Assembly: GCA_017442315.1 (NCBI GenBank)
Contig: JAFRZX010000030.1
Span: forward strand, 1-64,000
DNA from: Bacteroidales bacterium
GTDB taxonomy: Bacteria > Bacteroidota > Bacteroidia > Bacteroidales > UBA932
DNA length: 64,000 nucleotides
Direction: 5' to 3'
A model generated the notes under the pieces. That model ran no database searches and was not told the DNA's origin. It was given only the letters and a program-made list of their open reading frames with translations. Of this stretch, positions 23,484-32,918 are shown piece after piece. Every line of letters starts with the position of its first letter. Positions within the stretch are counted from its first letter, which is position 1. Position numbers and translations under genes: made by a program.

Positions 23484-23810
23484 ATGAAGAAGATTTTGAT
23501 GTCATTGGCAATTGCTGGCGCAATGCTGGCTTTAGCATCATGCTCATGCTGTAATAATTGCAAGAAGGCAGCAGAGGAACCGGCAGCTGTGGAAGCTTGC
23601 ACAGAGTGTGACGACAAGGAATGCTGTGAGCAGAAATGTGATTCCGTAAAATGCGCGGAGTGCTGTGATAAGAAAGCGGAGTGCTGTGATAAGAAAGCGG
23701 AGTGCTGTGATAAGAAAGCGGAATGCTGCGAGAAAAAGGCTGAGTGCGAAAAGAAGTGCTGCAATGGATGTGATAGTACAGCTGTAAAGGAATGCTGCAA
23801 GACAGAATAG
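23484..23810 (+). CDS. Extremely cysteine-rich lipoprotein with tandem AECCDKK repeats
   Basis: This 108-residue protein has a lipoprotein signal peptide (MKKILMSLAIAGAMLALAS, lipid Cys20). By my count 24 cysteines occur in the protein, nearly all in CC or CxxC-like settings separated by Lys/Glu/Asp. The central part is three exact copies of a 7-residue unit encoded by a 21-bp tandem repeat, plus a degenerate fourth. Such density suggests metal binding (metallothionein-like) or a heavily disulfide-bonded surface protein. I know no named family. It is followed by a strong terminator and probably forms its own transcription unit. Confidence 0.88.
   Translation: MKKILMSLAIAGAMLALASCSCCNNCKKAAEEPAAVEACTECDDKECCEQKCDSVKCAECCDKKAECCDKKAECCDKKAECCEKKAECEKKCCNGCDSTAVKECCKTE
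23655..23738 (+). repeat. 21-bp tandem repeat in the Cys-rich lipoprotein gene
   Basis: Three perfect copies (23655-23675, 23676-23696, 23697-23717) and one degenerate copy (23718-23738), each encoding one AECCDKK-type unit. Perfect DNA identity implies recent expansion. Confidence 0.95.
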
Positions 23811-23830
23811 CAGTTTGAATATATGATATC

Positions 23831-23860
23831 GCGGAGGCTGACTAAAAAGTCAGCCTCCGC
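23831..23860 (+). terminator. Intrinsic terminator of the Cys-rich lipoprotein gene
   Basis: A perfect 13-bp GC-rich stem (23831-23843 with 23848-23860), a 4-nt loop, then GTTCTTT. It lies between convergent genes and may serve efp from the other side as well. Confidence 0.9.
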
Positions 23861-23913
23861 GTTCTTTATGAATATGACTTTTAAGTCACATCACACTTGT
23901 TCTGTTGGATACC

Positions 23914-24480
23914 TTATTTTACACGTTCGCCGTATGAACGGTCTGTAGTGTTGACGCGAATCTTTTCTCCTATGTTGATGAACAGAGGTGCCATGATGAT
24001 TGCACCGGTTTCGAGAGTTACTTCTTTCTGTGCATTTGTAGAAGCTGTATCACCCTTTACTGCTGGTTCAGTGTAGGTCACTTCAAGTTCTACATAAGTC
24101 GGTAGTTCGCATGTAAGGCAACGTTCTTCATCAGCAAGGAACATCATCTCTACGTGCTGACCTTCTTTCATGAGATCGGCATTGTCAACTAGATCTGTGT
24201 CAAGGTGAATCTGTTCATAAGTCTCCTCATGCATGAAGTTGAATCCGTCCTCATCCTTGTATAGGAACTGGTATGGTCTTCTTTCTACATTGATGGTGTC
24301 GATCTTGGCACCTGCAGTGAATGTGTTTTCGAGGATACGTCCGTTTTCAAGGTTTCTGAGCTTTGTCTTTACGAAAGCAGGACCTTTGCCAGGCTTTACA
24401 TGCTGGAACCATACGATCTGGCATGGCTTCCCGTTGAAATCAAGGTAGAGTCCGTTTTTAAAATCAGCTGTTGTTGCCAT
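23914..24480 (-). CDS. efp: Translation elongation factor P
   Basis: EF-P relieves ribosome stalling at polyproline. The 188-residue length and three-domain layout are normal: KOW-like domain I with the tip loop HVKPGKGPAF (Lys at the modifiable tip), then two OB domains ending with IRVNTTDRSYGERVK. A loop rich in Thr/Ser (VKGDTASTNAQKEV) lies in domain III as usual. It is monocistronic or follows ispH with 64 bp between. Confidence 0.97.
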   Translation of the reverse strand: MATTADFKNGLYLDFNGKPCQIVWFQHVKPGKGPAFVKTKLRNLENGRILENTFTAGAKIDTINVERRPYQFLYKDEDGFNFMHEETYEQIHLDTDLVDNADLMKEGQHVEMMFLADEERCLTCELPTYVELEVTYTEPAVKGDTASTNAQKEVTLETGAIIMAPLFINIGEKIRVNTTDRSYGERVK

Positions 24481-24544
24481 ATTGATATGAATTATAATTG
24501 TTTATTTCAAATAAGCGGTTGCAAAATTATAAAAATGTATCATC

Positions 24545-25516
24545 CTACGCAAATCTTTCTTCCCACGCTGGAACATACCTGTTGAGGTCGAGAATATGTT
24601 CGGCCACCTCTTCAAGCAACCATTTTGGTGTGGAAGTCGCTCCACATACTCCCACACGGTCATCGGCTCTGAACCATTCTCTCTTGATCTCTCCTGATGA
24701 GTCTATGTGGTAGGTTCTTATATTCAATGATTTGCATAAGTCACACAGGACCTTGCCATTGGAACTGGCCTTTCCGGATACAAATATTATGATGTCATGT
24801 TCCATTGCGAATTTTGACAGCCTTTCGTGTCGGGTCGCAACTTGTGAACATATTGTGTTGTGAACGTGCAACATGCCTGTGCCCTTGAAACGCTCGAAAG
24901 GAAGCTCACGCTCTTTTGCCATCATTTCTTCCAGTCTTGTGCAGAGACGTGAGTATTCGGCAGGGCTTTTGGTCGTCTGACTGAATACTTCCGTAGGTAC
25001 ATCAAGCCTTACAATGCCTTTCTTTACAGCATCTTCAAGCATCATGATGTCTTCGATTACAATGGCAGTACTTTCTGTCTGACCTATGAGGCCCATGACT
25101 TCGGCATGTCCTATCTTTCCGAATATTATTATTTGTCCTTTCCCGATTTCCTTTTGCTTCAGGTATGCTTCCTTTATATTCTTCTGAAGCTGCAGGACCA
25201 CCGGACATGTGCAGTCTATTATCTTGAATCCCAGATTTTCTGCTGTCTCATATGTCTGAGGTGGCTCTCCGTGCGCTCTTATCAGAAGGACTTCTCCATC
25301 CGCATTCACCATTTCTTCAAGATCTTCCTTGTCGATTGTGACGAGTCCCTTATTGACGAGTCTGCTGAGCTCAGCATCGTTATGTACTATTGCGCCGAGG
25401 GAGAACAGGCGTTTACCCGTGTTCTTACTGTCATCAAGGAATTCTTCTGCCTTGCCGATTGCTCTGATTACCCCGGCACAGAATCCTGAATTGCTGTCTA
25501 TGTCAACTGTGAGCAT
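24545..25516 (-). CDS. ispH: 4-Hydroxy-3-methylbut-2-enyl diphosphate reductase
   Basis: The last step of the MEP pathway, an iron-sulfur enzyme. The 323-residue protein shows the three cluster cysteines, in SGFCAGV, DCTCPVV and VCGATSTPKW, and the substrate motifs RAHGEPP and GHAEVMG. The gene starts 12 bp after the cmk stop; a cmk-ispH pair is frequent in Bacteroidales. Confidence 0.97.
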   Translation of the reverse strand: MLTVDIDSNSGFCAGVIRAIGKAEEFLDDSKNTGKRLFSLGAIVHNDAELSRLVNKGLVTIDKEDLEEMVNADGEVLLIRAHGEPPQTYETAENLGFKIIDCTCPVVLQLQKNIKEAYLKQKEIGKGQIIIFGKIGHAEVMGLIGQTESTAIVIEDIMMLEDAVKKGIVRLDVPTEVFSQTTKSPAEYSRLCTRLEEMMAKERELPFERFKGTGMLHVHNTICSQVATRHERLSKFAMEHDIIIFVSGKASSNGKVLCDLCKSLNIRTYHIDSSGEIKREWFRADDRVGVCGATSTPKWLLEEVAEHILDLNRYVPAWEERFA

Positions 25517-25528
25517 AATATCAGTATG

Positions 25529-26209
25529 TTAATTGCCGAAACGCATGGAAATTAAATCCTTGAGCCATTCCAACTGCTCCTGCATTGTCATTTTGGAGTT
25601 ATCCAGAATGATGGCATCGACTGCCTTGGTAAGAGGAGAAGTCTCTCTGTGTGAATCTATGTAGTCGCGTTCCTGAAGGTTCTTCAACACTGTTTCAATA
25701 TCTACTTTCTCACCTTTTGCAAGCATTTCGGCTGCCCTCCTTTCTGCCCTGGTCAACGGATCTGCGGTCATGAATATCTTGAGTTCTGCATCCGGGAAGA
25801 CTGTTGTACCAATGTCACGTCCATCCATGACCACTCTCTTTTTTTTGCCGGCTTCTCTCAGCTTTTTATCAACGAAAGCCCGTACGGAAGGAACGGTGGC
25901 TATGGGACTGACCTTGTCGGCAACGGTAAGCGAGCGTATCTCCTGCTCTATGCATCTGGTTCCGATATATGTGCCATCTTCACCGAAATGGAGATCCAGA
26001 TTGTCAAGCGCTTTTTCCAGCCGTTCAGTATCTATGCTGCAGTCTTCGCTGATGAATCCGTTCTCAATGGCAAACAAGGTTACCCCTCTGTATAGGGCTC
26101 CGGAGTCCAGATACAGAAAAGAAAACTCGTTTGCTATGATTTTTGCAAAGGAACTTTTCCCTGTGGAAGAGTAGCCGTCAATGGCTATTATGATATCAGG
26201 AATATGCAT
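25529..26209 (-). CDS. cmk: Cytidylate kinase
   Basis: Phosphorylates CMP and dCMP. The 226-residue protein has the P-loop AIDGYSSTGKSSFAK (the second position variant is normal in Bacteroidales), the substrate strand YLDSGALYRGVTLF, and MDGRDIGTTVFPDAELKIFMTA with the LID region following (AERRAAE). It is divergently oriented to the response-regulator gene at 26330. Confidence 0.96.
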   Translation of the reverse strand: MHIPDIIIAIDGYSSTGKSSFAKIIANEFSFLYLDSGALYRGVTLFAIENGFISEDCSIDTERLEKALDNLDLHFGEDGTYIGTRCIEQEIRSLTVADKVSPIATVPSVRAFVDKKLREAGKKKRVVMDGRDIGTTVFPDAELKIFMTADPLTRAERRAAEMLAKGEKVDIETVLKNLQERDYIDSHRETSPLTKAVDAIILDNSKMTMQEQLEWLKDLISMRFGN

Positions 26210-26329
26210 TATTATATATAGCTTACATAAAATCAGACAAAAGTATAAAATATTGCGTAAACTCCCAAAAATGTCGATATTTGTAGATATCTATATCAAA
26301 TAGAATAGTGGTTTCTAAAAAATGACAAT

Positions 26330-27478
26330 ATGAAGATTCTGATCATCGATGATGAAAGATCCATCAGGAATTCTCTAAAGGAGATTCTCATGGATGAAGG
26401 TTATGATGTTGATGTGGCTGAGAATGGAGCTCAGGGATGTGAACTTGCTGACAAGGAAAGGTACAGTGTGATATTCTGTGATATCAAGATGCCGGAAATG
26501 GATGGGATGGAAGTACTGGATAAACTGGCAGGCATGGGTGTTGATTCGGCAGTTGTAATGATATCCGGTCATGCCGACATTCAGACGGCAGTAGAGTGTA
26601 TCAAGAAAGGGGCATTTGATTTCATTCAGAAGCCATTGGACCTGAACAGGATTCTTATCACGATCAAGAATGCGACGGAAAAGGTGTCTTTGGTAAAGGA
26701 AACCCGTATTCTGAAGAAAAAGGTCTATGGACAGGAAATAGTTGGAAAATCTTCTCCTATTCTTCATGTCAAGGAAATGATAGATAAGGTAGCGCCTGCT
26801 GATGCAAGAGTGCTGATTGTGGGATCCAATGGAACTGGAAAAGAACTGGTGGCAAGGAATCTTCATCAGAAAAGCCGTAGATCCGCAATGCCTTATATTG
26901 AAGTTAATTGTGCCGCAATTCCTTCCGAATTGATAGAAAGCGAACTTTTCGGTCATGAAAAAGGGTCGTTTACCTCGGCGGTAAAACAGCATAAGGGAAA
27001 ATTTGAGCAGGCGGACGGTGGTACTCTGTTTCTGGATGAAATAGGTGACATGTCTTTGGCAGCCCAGGCAAAAGTTCTGAGAGTCCTTCAGGAAAAGAAA
27101 CTCTCACGGGTTGGAAGTGACAAGGATATCGTGGTGGATGTCAGAGTTCTTGCTGCTACCAACAAGAATCTGAAGGAAGAGATTGCAAAAGGTAATTTCA
27201 GGGAAGACCTGTATCATCGTCTCAGTGTCATAGTGATAAATGTTCCTTCATTGGATGAAAGAAAGGAGGATATTCCTCTTCTGGTCGATCATTTCATAGG
27301 CCAGATATGTTCGGAAACTGGAATGCTTCCGAGAGAGATTGATGAGGATGCCATGAAGATGCTTGTGGACAAGACGTGGACAGGAAATATCCGCGAACTC
27401 CGTAATGTTGTGGAACGTCTTCTGATCCTTTCAGGAGACCGTATCACAGCATCGGATATCACGGATTATGTCTATTGA
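26330..27478 (+). CDS. NtrC/NtrX-like response regulator lacking a DNA-binding domain
   Basis: This 382-residue protein has an N-terminal receiver (about 1-120; phospho-acceptor Asp in FCDIKMPEMDG) and a sigma-54 AAA+ domain (about 140-375; Walker A in GSNGTGKE, Walker B in GGTLFLDEIGD, sensor region NIRELRNVVERLL). Two features are odd. The sigma-54 contact loop reads GSFTSA in place of GAFTGA. The protein also stops right after the AAA+ lid, with no Fis-type HTH, as in FlgR of Helicobacter and CtcC of Chlamydia. Its gene ends 2 bp from the end of the convergent NtrY-like kinase gene, its likely partner. Confidence 0.9.
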   Translation: MKILIIDDERSIRNSLKEILMDEGYDVDVAENGAQGCELADKERYSVIFCDIKMPEMDGMEVLDKLAGMGVDSAVVMISGHADIQTAVECIKKGAFDFIQKPLDLNRILITIKNATEKVSLVKETRILKKKVYGQEIVGKSSPILHVKEMIDKVAPADARVLIVGSNGTGKELVARNLHQKSRRSAMPYIEVNCAAIPSELIESELFGHEKGSFTSAVKQHKGKFEQADGGTLFLDEIGDMSLAAQAKVLRVLQEKKLSRVGSDKDIVVDVRVLAATNKNLKEEIAKGNFREDLYHRLSVIVINVPSLDERKEDIPLLVDHFIGQICSETGMLPREIDEDAMKMLVDKTWTGNIRELRNVVERLLILSGDRITASDITDYVY

Positions 27479-27480
27479 AT

Positions 27481-30400
27481 TCAGACTTCGGCTTTTGGAA
27501 GCGTTACAATGAATGATGCACCCCCAAGTCCGAAAGATTTACGATAAGAAATATCACCGTTACATTTTTCTATTATATTCCGGCATATGGTCAGTCCAAG
27601 GCCAGTGCCGGAACTTTTTGTGGTGAAGTTCGGAGTAAACAGGCGGCTCTGGTTTTCCTCTGAAACTCCAGGGCCGTTGTCTTCAAAGGTAATATCGTAA
27701 TATCCGTCACGTGTGCTGTTTCTCAGACAGATGAGTACCCTCCCTTCGCCAGGATCCTCACCTTTTTCCCTGAGTTCTTTCTGCATGGCCTCTACTGCCT
27801 GGATAGCATTGGTTATGAGATTTACGAAAACCCGTATCATCTGTGGACGTGGGACTGAGACAAACGCATTCTGCATGCCGATGTATGAGATGCTGATGGT
27901 CTCCTTGTTGTCGAAAATGAGTATCTGGTCCTGGATTGTCTTGTCAAGGTCCATGATGACAGGGTCTTCTGTGTACAGTTTTGCGAATGTTGAGAATTCG
28001 TTGGCTGTATCTGTGAGTATGTCGATGTGCTCAAGCACTACTGCAGCCACCTCATCGAATCTTTGTTCCCATGCAGGATTGTTGCTTTGTTTCAGTCGGA
28101 TAAGTCTCTGTATCTGTAGCTTGATTGGTGTGAGAGGGTTCTTTATTTCATGAGCGACCTGACGTGCCATCTGGCTCCATGCATGGTCTCGTTCCGCCCT
28201 GGCAAGCTGAGTGGTTGACTCGGATAGATCATGCACCATGCGGTTGTATGCATCAATAAGAGAGGATATCTCATCTTCTCTTTTGTATATGATGTATTCC
28301 AGATTGTTTATGTCTGCTCCATTCATTTTCTTTCCCATTTCAACCAGAGGGGAGAACATTGCATTCACTTCCCTTGTACTGAAAAGCAGGGAGCCGATCA
28401 GCAGTAAAAGGAACAGGTTTATGATCAGTGAGGCGTGGAAGAATGCTTCCCGTCTGAAATCATAGTTCTTGTCGGTGTATGGAATGCTGGCAATGGCTAT
28501 GATCTCTTGTTTGGAATTGAATATAGGGGCGTAGAGGACCCAATATCTGTAGTCCGCAATCTTTTCCCTGTTGATGAAGAAGCGTTGGTTCTGGTGTCTG
28601 ATGTTGTGGTAGGCATCCTGATCTATTCTGCTTCCCAGTATTATCTTTTCAAAGACTTCCGGAGTCGTAGAACGGAACACTTTCCCGGAAGGGGTATATA
28701 GAGTAATGTCTGATTTGGTCGTGTTGCTGATGTCTTCAAGTTCGCTTCCGAATTCCGCTGTCATAAGATCGTGGAAACTGCTGGCGTTTTTGGTCTGTGA
28801 TTCAAGCAGGGCCTGGACAGTACTGATCTTCGAGGACATAAGGTTGTGCATATTCTGTTCATTCCTTTTATAGACGAACAGAATGCTTACGGCAGCCATA
28901 CTTATCAGAATAAGGAATGATGAAAAGAACAGGATTGAATTTATTCTAGTCTTGAAGTAGTTGCTTTTGAATACATTCGTCCGGTTGTGTGCCCTCACTC
29001 TTGCAAACAGGAAAAGAATGCCTGTCAGTATAAGGAACAGGTATGAAAATGAGGTGAAGTATACAAGGAGGTTTCGATGCGGACGAGATATCATGATTAC
29101 TTCCTCATCGCTGATTCTATTGATGAAATGCATGTACCCGTTGAGTCTGAGTACATTCCCATCTTCATTCTTTATTTCTTTTCTGATCGAATCGTATATG
29201 GTCGGATATGGATAGTTGCCGTTGAATGATATTAGCCTGTCTTCGATGTACTTTGCGTAGGAGTATAGCGCTGGTATGTTTATGCCTCCAGGTTTTGAAA
29301 AGTTGCCCAATATGCTGTAATACCCTCGGTCTTCCCTGTTGGAGTTAGGCTCGATCATAAGAAGTATCCTGCTTACTCCTTTCCCTGCATTGTAGAAAAG
29401 GAAGGTTCCGGCATATTTGCTGTGCCCATGCTCGTCTATCATGAAGACAAAATGAGAATTCTGAGCGATAGGCGTACCTGTGTGTATTATCCGATTGAAA
29501 TTCTCAAGTGCCGGGGTATCGGTATTCTTGATCAATGAGAGTGATATGTTGTAGTTCTGCCTTATCCGCGTCAGATAGGATTCCTTTATTCTGCTGAGGA
29601 TTATGTTCTCCGAGTTGTCCATAAAGGTCATGGCGGATATGAGCTGGTCAGAAGATATGGCATCTTCTACGGATCTCAGCTGTACCTCCATGCCGAGATC
29701 TCTTTCTACAGCCAGCATGTTTGCCCATACGGTCACCCGTCGCTTTTCCTTCTGCAGGCCAAGAATCTCGGCTGTTACAGAAAAGTATATGGCGCATGCC
29801 AAAGCAAAGACTGTAAGGGTTTTAGGCTTGAATATGTCGTATTTGAATCCTGTTAGTTCTCTGACTGAGGCGCGTATCATCTGTATGTGCAGAAGTATGC
29901 AGAAGAGAAGTCCTGTGTAGGATATGTATGCGATACCTGTATATAGGAATCCACTGCTCAAACGGTATAGCTCCAAAGATATGTTGGAGTTGAATATGAG
30001 GCTTTGGAGCGTGTGATGGGTATAGATGGCTATCAGGACAGCTGCAAGTAATATGACGAAGACGTGTATCTTCATGTTGCGTCTTCTGTGTTTTTTGTCC
30101 TTCCTCAGCCATTGCAGAAGTTTTCCGTTGATCAGATAGGTGCATGCGCTCATTAGCGTTATATAGGTATTGGCTATGATCAGTGAGCCGAGCGAGAACA
30201 GAAAACTGCCGTTTGCATATATGGTTGGAGAAAAAAGATCGCTGCTGCTGACCATTTGTCTTCCCCAGATATATGAAGTGAATGCAAGTATAGAAAGGGT
30301 CCCGGTAACGGTCAGATAAGCCTTGAGTGTCCTGTGACCCATCAGGAACATTAAGGTGGCAACGACGAGCAATATCAGAGATGTCCATCTCAGAAGAGAG

Positions 30401-31056
30401 TTGTCGAAAAACTGAGAAGCGTTGGTGTCGCATATTATCTTGAAAAGCGGCCTGTCATTGACTGATACCGCAGATCCCCCGCTGTGGTTTATAGGCTGTA
30501 TGGAAAAACGGTCCGGCAGTCTCAGCTTGGGGTTAACCCCGTTCTCAGATTTATGTACGTCATTTATCAGAGTATTCTTGATTTCCAGGCCCGCAATGAT
30601 CTTTTCATTTTTGTCCCCATGTATGCATTTGACAATATACCATTTGGGGCCGAGACTCAGATAAGAAAATTCTGCAGTGGCATTTGCCAATGGGGAAGTC
30701 ATTCTGTTTCTTATATTGCTCAGTCTCTGGAAAACCATTCTGGAACTTATGTCGTCGTTGATGACCGGGAATTGGTTGGACCATGCCTGAAGGGAATCGT
30801 TGATGTATCTGTAGATGACGATGTCTTCAGGCAGTTTTTCAGGAAGGCGCGGAATCTCATTTCCGTCAATCATTGACAGGCTGATATAGCTGTCCAGCAG
30901 TTCCGTTCTCTTTTGCAGCCTTTTACCGACCTTCATGGCTATCCGTTCCGTATCATATCCGGTCTTGTCGCCTGCCATGGACATTATGAAGAACAAGACA
31001 GAGATGACCAGTATGATAAGCGGAAGTTTTTTATATGTGAAATTCTCGAACTGCAT
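27481..31056 (-). CDS. Large NtrY-like sensor histidine kinase
   Basis: This 1191-residue membrane protein has an N-terminal membrane segment (about 12-28) with a periplasmic loop. A block of several helices follows (about 220-430), then a second extracytoplasmic region. A further TM pair flanks a third sensor-like region, and a last TM and HAMP lie near 880-940. HisKA has ARQVAHEIKNPLTP (His near residue 970), and the HATPase has NLITNAIQAVE, FEDNGPGV and GTGLGL. HAMP plus HEIKNPLTPIKLQIQRL is characteristic of NtrY. Three extracytoplasmic parts and the length are much more than the classical 750 residues. It is convergent with the NtrX-like gene; rlmH lies 8 bp upstream on the same strand. 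Confidence 0.9.
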   Translation of the reverse strand: MQFENFTYKKLPLIILVISVLFFIMSMAGDKTGYDTERIAMKVGKRLQKRTELLDSYISLSMIDGNEIPRLPEKLPEDIVIYRYINDSLQAWSNQFPVINDDISSRMVFQRLSNIRNRMTSPLANATAEFSYLSLGPKWYIVKCIHGDKNEKIIAGLEIKNTLINDVHKSENGVNPKLRLPDRFSIQPINHSGGSAVSVNDRPLFKIICDTNASQFFDNSLLRWTSLILLVVATLMFLMGHRTLKAYLTVTGTLSILAFTSYIWGRQMVSSSDLFSPTIYANGSFLFSLGSLIIANTYITLMSACTYLINGKLLQWLRKDKKHRRRNMKIHVFVILLAAVLIAIYTHHTLQSLIFNSNISLELYRLSSGFLYTGIAYISYTGLLFCILLHIQMIRASVRELTGFKYDIFKPKTLTVFALACAIYFSVTAEILGLQKEKRRVTVWANMLAVERDLGMEVQLRSVEDAISSDQLISAMTFMDNSENIILSRIKESYLTRIRQNYNISLSLIKNTDTPALENFNRIIHTGTPIAQNSHFVFMIDEHGHSKYAGTFLFYNAGKGVSRILLMIEPNSNREDRGYYSILGNFSKPGGINIPALYSYAKYIEDRLISFNGNYPYPTIYDSIRKEIKNEDGNVLRLNGYMHFINRISDEEVIMISRPHRNLLVYFTSFSYLFLILTGILFLFARVRAHNRTNVFKSNYFKTRINSILFFSSFLILISMAAVSILFVYKRNEQNMHNLMSSKISTVQALLESQTKNASSFHDLMTAEFGSELEDISNTTKSDITLYTPSGKVFRSTTPEVFEKIILGSRIDQDAYHNIRHQNQRFFINREKIADYRYWVLYAPIFNSKQEIIAIASIPYTDKNYDFRREAFFHASLIINLFLLLLIGSLLFSTREVNAMFSPLVEMGKKMNGADINNLEYIIYKREDEISSLIDAYNRMVHDLSESTTQLARAERDHAWSQMARQVAHEIKNPLTPIKLQIQRLIRLKQSNNPAWEQRFDEVAAVVLEHIDILTDTANEFSTFAKLYTEDPVIMDLDKTIQDQILIFDNKETISISYIGMQNAFVSVPRPQMIRVFVNLITNAIQAVEAMQKELREKGEDPGEGRVLICLRNSTRDGYYDITFEDNGPGVSEENQSRLFTPNFTTKSSGTGLGLTICRNIIEKCNGDISYRKSFGLGGASFIVTLPKAEV

Positions 31057-31064
31057 GAGTTATG

Positions 31065-31538
31065 TTATTCGTGGTGATATGGTTCTCCCTTTATTATAGT
31101 GAAAGCTCTGTACAGCTGCTCCACGAATATCACCCTTACCATCTGGTGGGAGAAAGTCATCTTTGAAAGGGAAAGCTTTGAAGATGATCTTGCGTGTACG
31201 GCTTCCGAGAATCCGTATGCCCCTCCGATTACGAAGACAATGTCGCGGTTGCTGTATGATATCTTGTCCTGGATGACTTTTGCAAGCTCTACCGAAGTAT
31301 GCTGTCTGCCATGCTCGTCAAGAAGAATCACATCATCTGCCGGTTTTATGTTCTTGAGGATAAGCTCGCCTTCGCGGGTCTTTATCTGTTCTCTTGTCAG
31401 CGATGATGTGTTTTTCAATTCAGGTATTTCCGTCATATTGAATGGAATATAATGACGCAGACGGGATACATAAATATCCAGTCCTTTACGAACCCAATCT
31501 ATATCAGTCTTTCCTACGGTCAGCAGTGTGATCTTCAT
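31065..31538 (-). CDS. rlmH: 23S rRNA (pseudouridine-1915-N3)-methyltransferase
   Basis: This 157-residue SPOUT methyltransferase has the SAM-binding knot in FVIGGAYGF and the conserved C-terminal block LSLSKMTFSHQMVRVIFVEQ followed by LYRAF and PYHHE. The length is standard. The kinase gene follows after 8 bp and may be co-transcribed. Confidence 0.96.
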   Translation of the reverse strand: MKITLLTVGKTDIDWVRKGLDIYVSRLRHYIPFNMTEIPELKNTSSLTREQIKTREGELILKNIKPADDVILLDEHGRQHTSVELAKVIQDKISYSNRDIVFVIGGAYGFSEAVHARSSSKLSLSKMTFSHQMVRVIFVEQLYRAFTIIKGEPYHHE

Positions 31539-31628
31539 ATGGTTAGTGATACGTTATGACAGAGTTTCCGACAAATGTACGAAAAAAAGTTCATGCAAAA
31601 ATCCAGCCATGTATTGTTGTTGATAAAA

Positions 31629-31659
31629 TTTGACAGGCCCGGATTTTGCAGTATATTTG
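31629..31659 (+). promoter_or_regulatory. Promoter of the DUF4783-like gene
   Basis: TTTG (31629-31632), a 19-bp spacer and TATATTTG (31652-31659) form a perfect Bacteroidetes promoter 21 bp before the start codon. Confidence 0.78.
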
Positions 31660-31680
31660 TCTCCAAATCAGAAAAATCAG

Positions 31681-32091
31681 ATGGATAGATATATTATTGG
31701 ACTATTGACGGCGTCAGTGGCGTTTTTCGTCTGTCAGACGGCATATGGCCAAGATAAGGGATATGATGTTTTCAATCCTATATCGAAGTATATGGAAAAG
31801 GGAGATGCGGATAAACTGTCTGCATGGTTTTCCGACAATCTTGAAATAACTATCTTTTCCAAATCCAATGATACCGGCCGCAACCAGGCCAGGCAGATAA
31901 TGAAATCCTTTTTCATCTCTTATACTCCGCGTTCTTTTGAAATAACACACAAGGCAGGACGTTCCAACATGAAATCAGCATTGGGAATCCTTAATGCGGG
32001 TGGAGAAATGTTTCTCGTTACGATATTTGTGAAGATGAAGGAGGATGATGAGTATAGGATACAGCAACTGAAGGTCGAACGTCTGGATTGA
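31681..32091 (+). CDS. Secreted DUF4783-like protein
   Basis: This 136-residue protein has a type I signal peptide (about 1-22, ending AYGQ). The rest folds like an NTF2-type domain: DADKLSAWFSDNLEITIF and a C-terminal strand pair, matching the DUF4783 family of Bacteroidetes. Function unknown. ATG 31681 fits the promoter and signal peptide; an upstream in-frame start at 31630 would lie before the promoter. It converges with the exodeoxyribonuclease gene. Confidence 0.85.
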   Translation: MDRYIIGLLTASVAFFVCQTAYGQDKGYDVFNPISKYMEKGDADKLSAWFSDNLEITIFSKSNDTGRNQARQIMKSFFISYTPRSFEITHKAGRSNMKSALGILNAGGEMFLVTIFVKMKEDDEYRIQQLKVERLD

Positions 32092-32107
32092 CATGCAGAG
32101 TCCACCT

Positions 32108-32914
32108 TTACAATGCAGCGTGCTGTGTCTTCAATGTAAGCTCTACCGGACAATGATCTGATCCGAAAATCTCGGTATGTATTTCAGCCCCTGCGAGTCT
32201 GTCGCGCAGGTTTTCCGATACTACGAAATAATCGATACGCCACCCGGCGTTCTTCTGCCGTGCCTGAAATCTGTATGACCACCATGAGTATATGTCGGTC
32301 TGGTCCGGATGGAAATATCTGAAAGTGTCTATGAATCCGGCTTCCAGAAGATTGGTGAACTGAGCGCGTTCTTCGTCTGTGAATCCTGCGTTCATCCTGT
32401 TGGTCTTGGGGTTCTTCAGGTCTATTTCCTTATGCGCTACGTTCAGGTCTCCGCAGACTATGACACCTTTTCTCCTGGTGCTTCCGTCTTCGGCGGGATA
32501 CTCTTGGGAGGCCAGTCCACACAGATAATTCCTGAAGTCGTCTTCCCACTTCATTCTGTAATCCAGCCTTTTCAATCCGTCCTGTGAATTTGGTGTGTAT
32601 ACGCAAACGAGAAAGAAGTCATTCATTTCAAGAGTTATGACGCGGCCCTCATGGTCATGCTCGTCAATCCCGATGCCAAATGTGACCGAAACAGGTTCGT
32701 GTCTGGTATATATGGCGGTTCCGGAATATCCTTTTTTGTCTGCATAGTTCCAATATGAACGGTATCCTGGAAATTCAAGATCCAGTTGTCCAGCCTGCAT
32801 CTTTGTTTCCTGCAGGCAGAAGAAATCCGCATCCAGTTCTTTGAATATGTCGGCAAACCCCTTGCCATATACAGCCCTCAGGCCGTTGACGTTCCATGAT
32901 ATGAATTTATACAT
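32108..32914 (-). CDS. xth: Exodeoxyribonuclease III / AP endonuclease
   Basis: Base-excision repair enzyme of the EEP fold, 268 residues. Motifs: SWNVNGLRA (Asn), FFCLQETKM (catalytic Glu), [14 protein letters not shown] (Asp, Asn), WWSYR and [11 protein letters not shown] (catalytic Asp-His). ATG 32914 gives the standard [11 protein letters not shown] start. It lies 4 bp after yccF and so belongs to the cysS operon. Confidence 0.95.
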   Translation of the reverse strand: MYKFISWNVNGLRAVYGKGFADIFKELDADFFCLQETKMQAGQLDLEFPGYRSYWNYADKKGYSGTAIYTRHEPVSVTFGIGIDEHDHEGRVITLEMNDFFLVCVYTPNSQDGLKRLDYRMKWEDDFRNYLCGLASQEYPAEDGSTRRKGVIVCGDLNVAHKEIDLKNPKTNRMNAGFTDEERAQFTNLLEAGFIDTFRYFHPDQTDIYSWWSYRFQARQKNAGWRIDYFVVSENLRDRLAGAEIHTEIFGSDHCPVELTLKTQHAAL

Positions 32915-32918
32915 GTCT

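Noticed and set aside
23474..23800. Long open frame on the minus strand opposite the Cys-rich lipoprotein, with repeats
   Set aside because: It is the shadow of the 21-bp repeat; the plus-strand frame has a proper lipoprotein signal peptide and terminator.
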